DNA from: Macrosoma leucophasiata
Taxonomy: Eukaryota > Arthropoda > Insecta > Lepidoptera > Hedylidae
Direction: 5' to 3'
Assembly (NCBI GenBank): GCA_036365455.1
Contig: JAWQUS010000003.1
Location: forward strand, 2,500,001 to 2,564,000
DNA length: 64,000 nucleotides
In this document: one piece after another, positions 45,485-55,708 of the stretch
How the letters are laid out: each line of letters opens with the position of its first letter
Position numbering within the stretch: the first letter of the stretch is position 1
The notes under the pieces: generated by a model
Told to the model about the DNA's origin: nothing
The model's input: only the letters and a program-made list of their open reading frames with translations
Databases searched by the model: none
Made by a program: the position numbers and the translations under genes

Positions 45485-47021
45485 AATGTAATAGAGAAGG
45501 CTGCGGGTATTGATCAGGTTTCTGCCGAAATGATCAAATATGGTGGTGCTGCCCTTTGGGATTCTTTCTGGGTGTTGTGCAACCTTTGCTGGAGGTCCGG
45601 AAGAATCCCAAAGGATTGGCGGTGTGCGGTCATCGTGCCTTTGTATAAAGACAAGGGTTCACGTATGGACTGCACCAGCTATCGAGCGATCAGTTTGATC
45701 AGTTTGGCAGCTAAAGTGTATGGGAAAGTCTTAGAAGGAAGAATGAAAGAGAAGTCCGACGGGTTGTTGTGGGATGCACAGGGTGGTTTCAGATCTGGAA
45801 GAGGATGTATGGATCAAGTTTTCTCCCTCCGCAACATCGTAGAGAAGCATCTGGCTGTGAGCCAGAAGGTTTTCTGCGGTTTTGTGGATTTGGAGAAGGC
45901 GTTTGATAGGGTATTACGAAAGGAGCTGTGGGACATTTTGCCAGAGTATGGTATTGATGGCAGTCTGCTCCGTGCAATACAGTCCACGTATGTGGGCTGT
46001 CAAGCATGTGTGCGGGTAGATGGTAACATGTCACCCTGGTTTGATGTTAACATCGGTGTCAAACAGGGTTGCGTGCTTTCGTCTAGGCTGTTTATTATAT
46101 ATCTGGACAAATGCCTCCAGAGGGTGAAGTTGATGGATGTGGGAGTGCGTATGGGTGACTTAGTGGTGAACTGTCTGCTTTACGCAGATGATGCGGTAAT
46201 TGTTAGCTCTACACCATCTGGGCTACAAGCACTAGTCACAGTCATGAAAGAGGATTGTATGGAGAAAGGCTTACAATTGAATGTGGATAAAACTAAAGTA
46301 TTAGTATTTGAAAGAGATGAACAGAGAACAAATGCAAGGGTAGTAGTAGATGATGCAGTGTTAGAACAGGTTGATGAAATTGTATATCTTGGATGTGCTT
46401 TTAGCAAGGATGGTAGGTACACCACTGACATAGAAAGAAGAGTGCTTGCTGGGAATTGCGTGAATGGAGCGTTGGGTAAGCTGCTAGAATCTAAACATCT
46501 CAGCCAGCGGGCTCGACTAGCCGTACATAATGCTGTACTTACTCCAACGCTTTTATATGGAAGCGAGAGCTGGGTATGCAGGAAAGAGCATGAAAGTAAG
46601 TTGAACGCGGTCGAGATGAGATCTTTGCGCAAGATCTGCGGTGTATCACTCACCGATCGCGTTCGTAATGAAGATGTAAGAAAGAGACTTTGTGTGAATG
46701 ATAGTATCGGTGTAAAAATGAAAAAAGGCATGCTCCGATGGTTCGGGCATATAGAAAGAATGTCGAATGAGCGAATGACTAAACAGATATACAATGCGAA
46801 TGTGGATGGTTGCAGAGGCCCAGGAAGACCAAGGCTGACCTACCATGACCAAATAGGTCGAGTTCTGTCTGATGGTGGGGTCAAAAGTCTTAGGAATCGG
46901 CGTGCATGTATGAAGAGAATGATGAAGGTAGACGAGGCACGAGAGGTTTGTCAGAACCGGGATGTCTGGCGCTCTACACTCTCTGCCTACCCCGTTAGGG
47001 ACCTGGCGTGAAGATACATAC
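45485..47021 (+). mobile_element. RTE-like LINE, 5'-truncated, nested
   Basis: It is bounded by the direct repeat ATGTAATAGAT (45474-45484 and 47022-47032), which dates it as a normal target-primed insertion. The element ends GAAGATACATAC, the ACAT-type simple tail seen complete at 12178-12197. The coding frame is already open at the first base, so truncation fell within ORF2. Confidence 0.9.
45530..47011 (+). CDS. Reverse transcriptase of an RTE-like LINE (ORF2 C-terminal part)
   Basis: RNA-directed DNA polymerase that copies LINE RNA into the genome. The 493-residue frame has PLYKDKG near residue 37, AQGGFRSGR near 83, motif A FVDLEKAFD (Asp 120), motif B GVKQGC near 176 and the catalytic YADD at 218-221. 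A C-terminal region follows with LTPTLLYGSESW, GMLRWFGHIERM, CRGPGRPRL and SAYPVRDLA. The conserved QGxxLSP is LSS here (Pro lost), a possible defect. The frame stays open 15 codons upstream of the Met (KAAGIDQVSAE), so the Met is not a true start. The N-terminal endonuclease is missing, so the copy cannot move alone. RTE-clade placement rests on the C-terminal motifs and the simple-repeat tail. The uninterrupted frame suggests a young insertion. Confidence 0.85.
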   Translation: MIKYGGAALWDSFWVLCNLCWRSGRIPKDWRCAVIVPLYKDKGSRMDCTSYRAISLISLAAKVYGKVLEGRMKEKSDGLLWDAQGGFRSGRGCMDQVFSLRNIVEKHLAVSQKVFCGFVDLEKAFDRVLRKELWDILPEYGIDGSLLRAIQSTYVGCQACVRVDGNMSPWFDVNIGVKQGCVLSSRLFIIYLDKCLQRVKLMDVGVRMGDLVVNCLLYADDAVIVSSTPSGLQALVTVMKEDCMEKGLQLNVDKTKVLVFERDEQRTNARVVVDDAVLEQVDEIVYLGCAFSKDGRYTTDIERRVLAGNCVNGALGKLLESKHLSQRARLAVHNAVLTPTLLYGSESWVCRKEHESKLNAVEMRSLRKICGVSLTDRVRNEDVRKRLCVNDSIGVKMKKGMLRWFGHIERMSNERMTKQIYNANVDGCRGPGRPRLTYHDQIGRVLSDGGVKSLRNRRACMKRMMKVDEAREVCQNRDVWRSTLSAYPVRDLA

Positions 47022-47303
47022 ATGTAATAGATGAGGAGATTATGCTCATGACTGTACTTTTTAGCATAAAACAGTGACAGTGTCCAGTTGGTGAAAACAT
47101 AAAAGTGGTTTTATTTAAGTTTCACCATGTGGACACACGCAAAAATGTTGTCGTGTCCAGACGACGAAATAACAAGTCATTACAATTTCAAGTTTAACCA
47201 ACTGGACATACGTGTGTCCGGTCGTCCGTGTCGAGTTGACGAATAACCCTTCGATTTGTAGATGATGGAAATCCGTATCGATGAATACGGATTAATTTTT
47301 GAA

Positions 47304-47592
47304 CTGGTGGTAGAGCCCTAGTGAGCCCGCGAGGGCGTAGGCTCCACCGCATTATCTAATATGCTTGCCGCTAAATGGTCGTGTTCAGCACTATCGTGTT
47401 CCGATAAGGTGGTAATGTACGGCCCTGTTATTTCCGGCACAGAGGCATAACACCTTAGGCCTCAGGAGTGGTAACGCATCTGCATTTTGACCTTGGTCTT
47501 CATGTCAGTGTCTATAATAGGCTGCAGTCATCACTTAACATCAATGTGAACTGCATACTTGTTTGCCACTTTCATTACATAAAAAAAAAAAA
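47304..47592 (+). mobile_element. SINE-A, full length
   Basis: It starts CTGGTGGTAGAGCCCTAGTG and ends with 12 A's. Confidence 0.85.
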
Positions 47593-47927
47593 TTAATCGA
47601 AATGTTACTATGAAACAAACACTGATAGATCCCAAATGTGGTCTTTTAACATAACCCAGCACAACATCACTAATTTTATTTCCAAAAATAGGTTTTCATT
47701 ACTTAAACAAAACACGACTGTTCCTATTTAAGTGAAAAGTGCAGACCCCCTTCCTTCGCGGTGTATTTTCTGCAGAAATAACAATTTTGTATTTAATGCC
47801 ACTGGAGAGAAAGGTAGCTCGCAGACATCTTTGTTTTCAAGTACTACCGTGCAATTTGTACCTACTTATAAAAATATCGTGCCTTTGATATTGATTGAAA
47901 AGTTTTTTTTTTATTTTAATGCAATCA

Positions 47928-48020
47928 TGGCCGCCGCGGTAGATAAGGTTTTGAATGAAGCAGAAGTTTATTTTGTAAGCTTCTATATTTCTCAAAAAGT
48001 TGTGGATTTTTCTTCAATCT
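47928..48020 (+). other. Weak candidate small exon or chance frame
   Basis: A locally GC-rich ATGGCCGCCGCGGTAGATAA starts the frame MAAAVDKVLNEAEVYF. This is followed by GTAAGC, a possible donor, or alternatively reads on to a stop for 31 residues. I do not recognise it. Confidence 0.15.
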
Positions 48021-48157
48021 GAGAAGATTATCATCGGCTACCATGGAGTAAGGCAATGATAAAAATTAATCCATGTACCTGCCATCTTTTGAGCATTTGG
48101 CCTGAGCAAGTTTCATAATTGGTAAACGAAAAACAACTGTAGAGCCGTAGATAGTAA

Positions 48158-48275
48158 CCCCCTTATTCATAAACGTATTTTAGCTAAAGTGTTGCTAATC
48201 TCTCCTTTGTCTTTTTTGACAAAGACAAAGCATTCTAAAGCTAAAACGTATCTAATGTACGTTTTATGAATAAAG
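48158..48275. mobile_element. Small foldback MITE M7
   Basis: CCCCTTATTCATAAACGTAT at the left pairs with ACGTTTTATGAATAAAG at the right. The internal CTTTGTC/GACAAAG also pairs. Confidence 0.6.
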
Positions 48276-48299
48276 AATCTAATACGTTTTCCCAAAAGT

Positions 48300-48480
48300 G
48301 GCAAACAAACGTACTGTTCATAAACGAAGTACCGTTTTGTATGAATGGTAAGTGAATACTGAAGGAAAGTCTACAAAGAACTACATAAAAACCAAAGATA
48401 ACAATATTAATGTGTTTCCACTCCTGAGAAAGCCTCGGTGACAGATATGAGGTACAGGGCCGTAAATTACCATCTGTAGT
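48300..48480 (-). mobile_element. Very old SINE-A-like relic
   Basis: AAAGTGGCAAACAAACGTAC, TTTCCACTCCTGAG and ACAGGGCCGTAAATTACCAT occur in SINE-A order with heavy divergence. Confidence 0.45.
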
Positions 48481-48594
48481 CAGACGGACTTAAGGCCAAA
48501 CATAAGAGTCATCCTATAAAGGATTTGGTCCTTTTGAGACCAAACATACACACGCCTAAAAAAACCTTAAGTGTCCTCCCAAACGCGTTTGTAA

Positions 48595-48885
48595 TTTTTT
48601 TTTTTTTATTGTAATGGAAGTGGCAAACAAGCATGCAGTTCACATTGATGTTAAGTGATGATTGCAGCCTATAGACACCCACACTAAGACCAAGGTCAAT
48701 ATGCAGATGCGTTACCACTCCTGAGGCCTAAGGTGGTATGCCTCTGTGCCGAAAATTATAGGGCCGTACATTACCACCTTACCGGAACACGATAGTGCTG
48801 AACACTAACATTTAGCGGCAAGTATATTCGGTAATATGGTGGTGCCTACGCCCGCGAGCTCCGTCACTGGAGCGCTACCACCAGC
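48595..48885 (-). mobile_element. SINE-A, full length
   Basis: It has a T run at 48595-48607 and ends GCGCTACCACCAGC. Confidence 0.85.
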
Positions 48886-49028
48886 AAAAGTGTACACGAG
48901 TTCTAAGTGTCTGTTTCACAAAAGCAATGTAATTAAAAGCAGTCATGTTTCAAGGTATAACATCACGTGAGCCGTGGCCTTCGCGTGTTGTGATGAACTT
49001 TCCAATATGCCACTGCCGCACTGTATTC

Positions 49029-49072
49029 GGTGACAATACTGCTCGACTATTAAGTCGAGCAGTATTGTCACC
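49029..49072. other. Perfect 20-bp hairpin, 4-nt loop
   Basis: GGTGACAATACTGCTCGACT at 49029-49048, loop ATTA, then the exact reverse complement at 49053-49072, followed by CCTTGTTTTTTG. It lies outside recognised elements. Confidence 0.9.
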
Positions 49073-49164
49073 TTGTTTTTTGTTGGCAAGTTGTTAACAA
49101 TTGATTAAAATTGTGAATATTTTTTGTTACCGTGTAGGTAGCTTTAATTTCAGTGAAGTTTACT

Positions 49165-49431
49165 TTTTTGTGTATCTTATTAAGGTGGCAAACAAGCTCG
49201 CAGCACAGATTTATGTTAAGCATGACTGCAGCCTATAGACGTCTACAAGTCTACACAAAAACCAGAGATTAAAATGCAGATGCGGTGCCACCGCTGGGAC
49301 TTAAGTTGTTATGTGTCTGTGATAGTTATTACGGGGCCATACATTACCATCTAACCGGAACACGATAGTGCTGAACACTACCATTTAGTTGCTACGCCCG
49401 CGAGCTCTGTCACTCGAGCTCTACCACCAGT
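49165..49431 (-). mobile_element. Diverged SINE-A subfamily copy
   Basis: AGGTGGCAAACAAGCTCGCA at the left and CTCTACCACCAGT at the right, with a gap in the GGCAAGTATATTAGG block. Confidence 0.65.
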
Positions 49432-49549
49432 AATTTACTACTTAGTTTTATTAAACTCAAAAACTCAAACTCAAAAATTCATTTAATCACTTGGAAATAA
49501 TAGAATTTGCTTGTTAGGTCAAATAACAAATATAAACTTACTGGTGTTA

Positions 49550-49847
49550 CTGCTGGTAGAGCTCCAGTGACGGAGCTCTCGGGCGTAGGCACCACCGCAT
49601 TACCTAATATACTTGCCGCTAAATGGTAGTGTTCAGCACTATCGTGTTCCGGTCAGGTGGTAATGTACGGCCCTGTAATTTTCGGCACATAGGCGTAACA
49701 CCTTAGGCCTCAGGAGTGGTAACGCATCTGCATTTTGACCTTAGTCTTTGTGTGGGTGTCTATAGGCTGCAGTCATCACTTAACATCAACGTGAACTGCA
49801 TGCTTGTTTACCACTTCCATTACATAAAAAAAAAAAAAAAAAAAAAA
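49550..49847 (+). mobile_element. SINE-A, full length
   Basis: It starts CTGCTGGTAGAGCTCCAGTG and ends with a 22-base A run, the longest tail here. Confidence 0.85.
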
Positions 49848-50276
49848 TTAAAGCGAAAACAACTGATACGTCGATCAATATGTCAAAGTAAACAAAATAA
49901 AATAAATAATAGTCCAAGAATACTTAATAATAATAAGAATATGGAATATGGAAATCAAAGATATTGAATTAGTTCACGTTTTTAGATGGATTGTTCTTCA
50001 TATGGGTAATGAGCATAGCGTAACGTCTATAAAAACGTAACTTCATGCCTGTAATCCCCGAAGGGGTAGGCAGAGGTAAATGCATAAATTCAAGCATACA
50101 TGCCCACGATTTGCCACGAACCTTCGAGATACTGGGCAACTTCCACAAAATGGAAAAATCGAAATAGAACCAGAGATAAAGGATTTTACACCTTTACCTT
50201 TGACCCGGGCATCAAACTGAAGACCCCAGGATAGTAGTAGTGGACGTTGTACATAAATAGCAAAATCTGTATTCTA

Positions 50277-50561
50277 CTGGTGGTAGAGCATCAGTGATGG
50301 AGCTCGCGGGCGTAGGCACCACCGCATTACCTAATATACTTGCCGCTAAATGGTAGTGTTCAGCACTATCGTGTTCCGGTCAGGTGGTAATGTACGGCCC
50401 TGTAATTTCCGGCACAGAGGCATAACACCTAATGCCTCAGGAGTGGCAGCGCATCTGCATTTTGACCTCTGGTCATTGTGTGGGTGTCTATAGGCTGCAG
50501 TCATCACTTAACATCAATGTGAACTTCATGCTTGTTTGGCACTTTTAGTACATAAAAAAAA
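50277..50561 (+). mobile_element. SINE-A, full length
   Basis: It starts CTGGTGGTAGAGCATCAGTG and ends with an A run leading into ATATAT. Confidence 0.85.
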
Positions 50562-51633
50562 TATATATATTTGTTACGTATTTTAACAATGTCGTTCAGA
50601 ACTATACCGACATAGTAACGACCTTCACTATGCACTTTTCGAACTGGTTATTTGCAGCGCAAAAGCACGTCATGTGAAATAATAAGGAATTAGCATACAA
50701 TGTACCTAATACGAAAGTTGATTTAGCCGTTTACGTATTTCACCAGCACAAAAATCTTTTAACTTTTTAATAAACGAGTTTATCAAAAAAGAAAAAAATT
50801 GAAAATCTTTTTGTCGCTCAAATGTACAAAAATGTAGTTTCTTATCGAGAGAGGTTTATTTTAGTATTTTTACTGTATAAACTTGTTTTTATATATTTTT
50901 GTTAGTGTATTTATTTTAATCTCAATAATACAAAATCTTGGATTCGGTCATTGTTTTAAAACGCTCATATTTTTAAATTGAAAAACGTCACTTTACGCGA
51001 AATAACTTGTATTATCCAAACTGAGAACAAGTTATGATCTTTAAAATTACCTTAAAATGTATTTCAATTTATAATTTTTGCACACAAATGTACTCGGGAT
51101 ATGGATTTCTAAACAATTTTTTATGACCAGTCCTTTGGGACATAGACGTTTTTTTCATTTTGCATTCTTTTTGGTCCGCTCGGTACCCAATTCTGTCCAA
51201 TCTGAGTAAAATATAAATGAAAAAAAAAAAATATTTATATATATATACAAAACAATGTCCATATGCACTTCCCTAGTTCATTAACCAAAATTGGTATCTC
51301 CGTAATTTTGATTGATGTGAATACAGGCTCAAGCCGGCTTTAAAGCGCTTTACCGAATGAACTGCGTGCTCGATCATGCCTGTTGCTGTGACTGATGACT
51401 GATGGGAGTGTATTAGCAACATTTTGTTGTATCTTTTTAGGTGTTAGATTAAAATGTTGTTCAGATAATTACATTGATGTGATTCTTTAATGCGGTTATT
51501 TAAACTTTTTGATAATTATTCATTTTACGGAGCCTTCAAAATTTAAAGACACCATTTAAACTTTGTTTTATGATCAAAGATTCAAGAAATAATAAAAAAA
51601 AAACACGATTTCACAAATAATTTTTCAAAATTA
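50562..51633. other. AT-rich, no recognisable feature
   Basis: No transposon ends, exons or RNA genes were recognised. Confidence 0.4.
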
Positions 51634-51878
51634 CGAAGGTGGCAAACAAGCATGAATTTCATATAAACACACAAAAACCAGATGCAGTCAAAATGCAGAT
51701 GCGTTGCCACCCCTGAAACCTAATTTTTTTGTGTCTCTGTGATAGTTATTACGGGGCCATGCATAACCATCTAACCGGATAACGATATTGCTGAACACTA
51801 CCATTATCGGCAGATAAATTATGTAATGCGGTGGTGCCTACGTCCTACACTTGGAGAGTTCCAAGTTTACCACCATTA
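51634..51878 (-). mobile_element. Diverged SINE-A subfamily copy
   Basis: AGGTGGCAAACAAGCATGAA at the left and TTTACCACCATT at the right, with several small deletions. Confidence 0.6.
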
Positions 51879-51924
51879 AAAATGATAAAACTATATTGTC
51901 CTGTAGGAAACGCACCTGTCAAGT

Positions 51925-52130
51925 TATTTATTTATTTATTTAAACTTTCTTGCACTTACAAGTACATGAGGCGGACTTAATGCTATGAAGCATTTTCGAC
52001 CAGTCAACCTTAGAGTTGTGTTGAGAAAAAAAAATGTTGGTGCATTGAGAATGCAGTTATAAAATAAATTATTTAATAACCATAATGACACCAAGCTCTT
52101 TAAACGGAGAATTAAAAAAAACCACAACGA
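51925..52130 (-). mobile_element. CR1-like LINE 3' UTR fragment
   Basis: ACATGAGGCGGACTTAATGC and TCGACCAGTCAACCTTAGAG are the inverse of the 3' UTR block at 9560-9640. A TTATTTATTT tail side is at the left. Confidence 0.55.
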
Positions 52131-52442
52131 GATAAAAGATTTAATAAAATGATAGGTATATTAGTTATCTTGCAATGGTAATAAATAAGTTAGGTTTCCA
52201 TATCACGTTCAATTATATGACAGCTAGACATAATTTATTTATGTATTCATCATACAAATATCAGTTTCGAATATACTTACAAGGTGTAACAGAGTAGATG
52301 TTTATCACGCAATGATTGCATGACGAAGTTGTGTTTTGCATATTTTTTTTTTCACTCATACAAATCCACTCGACAGTCGACACATTGAAGGTAATTAATC
52401 AACTTGTTATGAAAAGTTCTAACATGCGGATATGATAAGAAG

Positions 52443-52723
52443 TTTTTTTTTTTAATGTTATAATAGTGGCAAACAGGCGTGCAGTTCACATTGTCACAAG
52501 TGATGACTGCAGCCTATAGACACTCACACAATGACAAAGTGCAGATACGCTGCCACTCCTGAGGCATTAGGTGTTATGCCTCTGTGCCGGAAATTACAGA
52601 GCCGTACTTTACCACCTGACCGGAACACGATAGTGCTGAACACTACCATTTAGTGGCAAGTGTATTAGGTAATGCGGTGGTGCCTACACCCGCGAGCTCC
52701 GTCACTGGAGCTCTACCACCAGT
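52443..52723 (-). mobile_element. SINE-A, near full length
   Basis: T run at 52443-52453 and end CTCTACCACCAGT. The GGTCAAAA block is shortened. Confidence 0.8.
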
Positions 52724-52741
52724 CAAAACAACAAGTTTGAA

Positions 52742-52918
52742 TATGTATGTATGTTTCTTCACACCAAGTCCCATACGGGGTATGCGGAGAGGGTGGAGCG
52801 CCAGATTTTTCGGTCCCGATACACATACACACTCAAGTGCTTCTTCTACATTCATCATTCTCTTCATACATGTACACTGATTCCTAAAATTTTTGACCCC
52901 ACCCTCAGACAATAATCG
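52742..52918 (-). pseudogene. RTE-like LINE 3' end
   Basis: The tail TATGTATGTATG is at the left. The minus frame has ACMKRMMNVEEA and a GGVKNFRNQ block matching the 45530 protein's C-terminus, with changes. Confidence 0.7.
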
Positions 52919-52939
52919 ACTTATTAGGTCAAGGTAAAA

Positions 52940-53371
52940 AGGCTATTACACGACACGGTATTCAGGGTCCGGCTGAAAGGGTGGGTGTGGCCTCGCGCCG
53001 GGTTGCCGCTTATTACACTATCCGGTCGACAGTGCCCGAACTCAGTCACAGTACAAATATGAACAGTATGGAAACTACGTACAAAACGTTGAAACGGCGC
53101 AATCACAGAAACATGCTCATCAACGAGGCCCCTAAGCGGTTCTCGTTACTAGCTACTCGAGCATCGTTGCGCGTGTTTGTGTGAGTGTGCCGTTTTGAAC
53201 GTTTTGTACGTAGTTTCCATACTGTTCATATTTGTACTGTGTGTAGTTAGGGCGTTAGGCTGACCGGGCCGCTCCGGTCGCCCTAATTAGGGCCCTAACT
53301 CCCTAAATATTATTATACTACCCTGACCCTTGCTATCGTACCCTGAATACCGTGCCGTGTTATAAGGCCAC
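52940..53371. mobile_element. Foldback MITE M1, copy 3
   Basis: The ends AGGCTATTACACGACACGGT and its inverse near 53340-53371 are well kept. The orientation is inverted relative to 5518. Confidence 0.75.
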
Positions 53372-53605
53372 AAGTCAATTTTGATCTTCCCGGGCCTCTG
53401 CAACCATCTACATTCGCATTGTATATCTGTTTAGTCATTCGCTCATTCGACATTCTTTTTACGTGTCCGTACCATCGGAGCATGTCTTTTTTCATTCTTA
53501 TCATCGATTCTCTCATTCACGCAAAGCCTCTTTTTAACATCTTCATTACAAACGCGATCGGTGAGCGATACACCGCAAATCTTGCGCAATGATCTCAATG
53601 ATCAA
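53372..53605 (-). pseudogene. RTE-like LINE internal piece
   Basis: The minus frame reads MIRMKKDMLRWYGHVKRMSN and RMTKQIYNANVDGCRGPGR, matching residues ~395-450 of the RT at 45530. The MITE M1 end abuts one side. Confidence 0.75.
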
Positions 53606-53658
53606 GAAAACCTAGGATTTGAATTTCAAAAGAAAAAAATATAGAAACAACAACACTT

Positions 53659-54130
53659 GTGGTTGAGCTCCAGTGATGGAGCTCGTGAACGTAGATACCA
53701 CTGCATTGCAAACCTTATCTACTTGCCGCTAAATGGTAGCAATATTATCACATACTAGCGTCTCGCCCCGGCTTTGCGCGGTTGCAATGTTACCTACCCG
53801 CTACTATTAATCTTAGCGTGATGTTATAAAAATAAATAAGCCTTAAGCCTTCCTCAATAAATGTGCTATCTAACACTACATTTTTTTTAATCGGACCAGT
53901 AGTTCCTGAGATTAGCGCGTTCAAGCAAACAAACACACAAATAAACTTCAGCTTTATAATAAGTATATAGATATAGTAGTATATAAGAGTTAGTAAGTAA
54001 ATAAGATATAGATTCTCTGATGGTAGTGTTCAGCGCTGTCGTGTTCTGGTCAGGTGCCGTAATGTACGTCGTAGTAATCTCTGGCACAGAGGTATAACAA
54101 CTCACACCTAAAAGGGCAATGGCAGCGCTT
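53659..54130 (+). mobile_element. SINE-A split by a Helitron-like element
   Basis: The 5' part ends at AAATGGTAG (53741) and the 3' part resumes TGGTAGTGTTCAGCGCTGTC near 54020. The intervening ~260 bp begins ACTAGCGTCTCGCCCCGGCT at 53755, a reverse-complement Helitron-type end. Confidence 0.6.
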
Positions 54131-54328
54131 AAGAATCTGGTTTTTAACCGACTTCTAAAAAGTAGGAGGTTCTCAATTCGCCTGCATGTTTTTTTTTTAG
54201 TGTATTTCACGCGATTTCTCTGGTGTTTTATATGTTAGATGTTTATAGGCAAAGTACAGTTCACTTACCATCGATGCGTTTATGACAAAAAATAGTATCG
54301 TTTGGTTGAATTTATTTTGCTAAATTAC

Positions 54329-54445
54329 TTGAAAGAAAAATTTAACTTCGGGCAGGAATCGAACCTACTACCTCAGGATAACCAGTCCAGAAGCTTTACC
54401 ACTAAGCTACCAGTAGCCGGAGTAAAATTTTTCTTTCCGTTTTTT
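54329..54445 (-). other. tRNA-like module flanked by inverted A/T arms
   Basis: On the minus strand it has TAGCTTAGTGGTAAAGC (A-box-like) and GGTTCGATTCC (B-box). Acceptor pairing is poor, so it is not a functional tRNA gene by eye. It is bordered by AAAGAAAAATTT and AAATTTTTCTTT, as in the module at 63781-64000. Confidence 0.6.
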
Positions 54446-54679
54446 CTTTAATTTCTAAAGTTCACTCGCATGTGTTATTGCGAAAAATAAATAGTATAAT
54501 TGCTAAATTACGTCTAGAATTCATTGTTTTCGCAACTAAGTTTAATAAAGTGTGAACAAAACGACATTTAAACCTATCTTAGAATCGACCTCGTCAGTTT
54601 GTATGGAAACAGCGTTGGCTGCGACAGTACCGGTGCGTACCGTTACCCGCGACCCCGCTGGTCGTGCGGTATCTTGTGA

Positions 54680-54790
54680 TAGCGGTATACCCTATCACAA
54701 TACTAACTTTATTGCTGGTAAAGTTCCACAGCTCGAGAGTGTACGCATTACCTAATCTATCTGCTACCAAATGGAAGCAAAAAAAAACAT
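54680..54790 (+). mobile_element. Old SINE-A-like relic
   Basis: TTGCTGGTAAAGTTCCACAG then CGCATTACCTAATCTATCTG and an A run. Confidence 0.4.
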
Positions 54791-54804
54791 CGTGATACGA
54801 GAAT

Positions 54805-54988
54805 CTATAATATAAAAATAAGTCAGGTTTTCCTTCCTGACGCTATAACTCCAGAACGCACGAACCGATTTCCACGGTTTTGCATTCGTTGGAAAGGTCT
54901 CGGACTCCGTGAGGTTTTGTAGCAAAGGAAATAAAACAGGATAATAAAACGACATCCACGCGGGCGAAGCCGCGGGCAACAGCTAGTT
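54805..54988 (+). mobile_element. Helitron-like fragment
   Basis: It ends GCGGGCGAAGCCGCGGGCAA then CAGCTAGT, and contains ACGCACGAACCGATTTCCAC. Confidence 0.55.
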
Positions 54989-55168
54989 TGATATAATTAT
55001 AGAGTGATAAATAATCCAAAATGACATTTCCCACTTTTGAACGTGATGGTTACTGAAGTTTTAGAACACCTTTGAAGTAAGGGACTCCCGTAATACTCGT
55101 ACAAAAATAACAATTAAACGTTTCGTCACAACTACTGCAGGGAACACGTTTAAAGTCTGTCTAATATG

Positions 55169-55708
55169 GTAGGATCACACTGCAGAATCATTTAGTTCAT
55201 CCAGATATGCTGCAAACCTATTTTTTTTTTGCATATTTATAATCTGGATAATATATATCCACTAGGTTCCAAACAAAATTTGGCCACAAGTATTTTTTTT
55301 AATGTTTTTTTTTTGGGAAAGAATTTTTGTTTTGGTTTTTTCAACTCACGGCAATATGCATAAGGACTGAAAAATCACGGCTGCCGTTGCGCGCTTGGCC
55401 GCCCCTACCTATTTTCGTTCCGCCCCGATAACTTTTTACGTCCATAATACATGTATTATTTATATATTATATCAAATAAAAGCTATTTTTTTCTCATTAT
55501 TATGATACGGGAGCCAAATTAAATTGGCCGCAAATAAGAGTTGCTGGCTGTTAAAGATAAAAAGAAAATAATTAAAAATACTTGCGCCCAAATTTTAATT
55601 GGCAAACCTAGTGGATATACATATATTCTCTAGATTATAAATATGCATAATAATAAGGTTTGCAGCATATCTGGATGAACGAAATGATTCTGCGGTGGGA
55701 TCCTAATC
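55169..55708. mobile_element. Foldback element M5 with long arms
   Basis: Inverted arms of over 100 bp: AGGATCACACTGCAGAATCA at the left, its inverse at the right, with CCACTAGGTTCCAA / GGCAAACCTAGTGG further in. It shares its centre with 24150-24445. Confidence 0.65.

Larger units (their letters stand above)
44863..47249. mobile_element. Long-TIR DNA transposon with 8-bp target duplication
   Basis: Inverted ends of about 115 bp start GGGTTATTCGTCAACTCGAC and are nearly identical. TTCGATTT flanks both sides (44855-44862 and 47250-47257). Without the nested LINE the element is about 0.85 kb and non-coding. An 8-bp duplication fits hAT, Merlin or P-like superfamilies. The GGGTTATTCG terminus does not match typical hAT ends, so the superfamily is open. 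Confidence 0.82.

Noticed and set aside
46180..46794. 204-residue minus-strand frame
   Set aside because: Antisense shadow of the reverse transcriptase.
49029..49072. microRNA precursor
   Set aside because: Arms of 20 bp with a 4-nt loop are shorter than usual animal pre-miRNAs.
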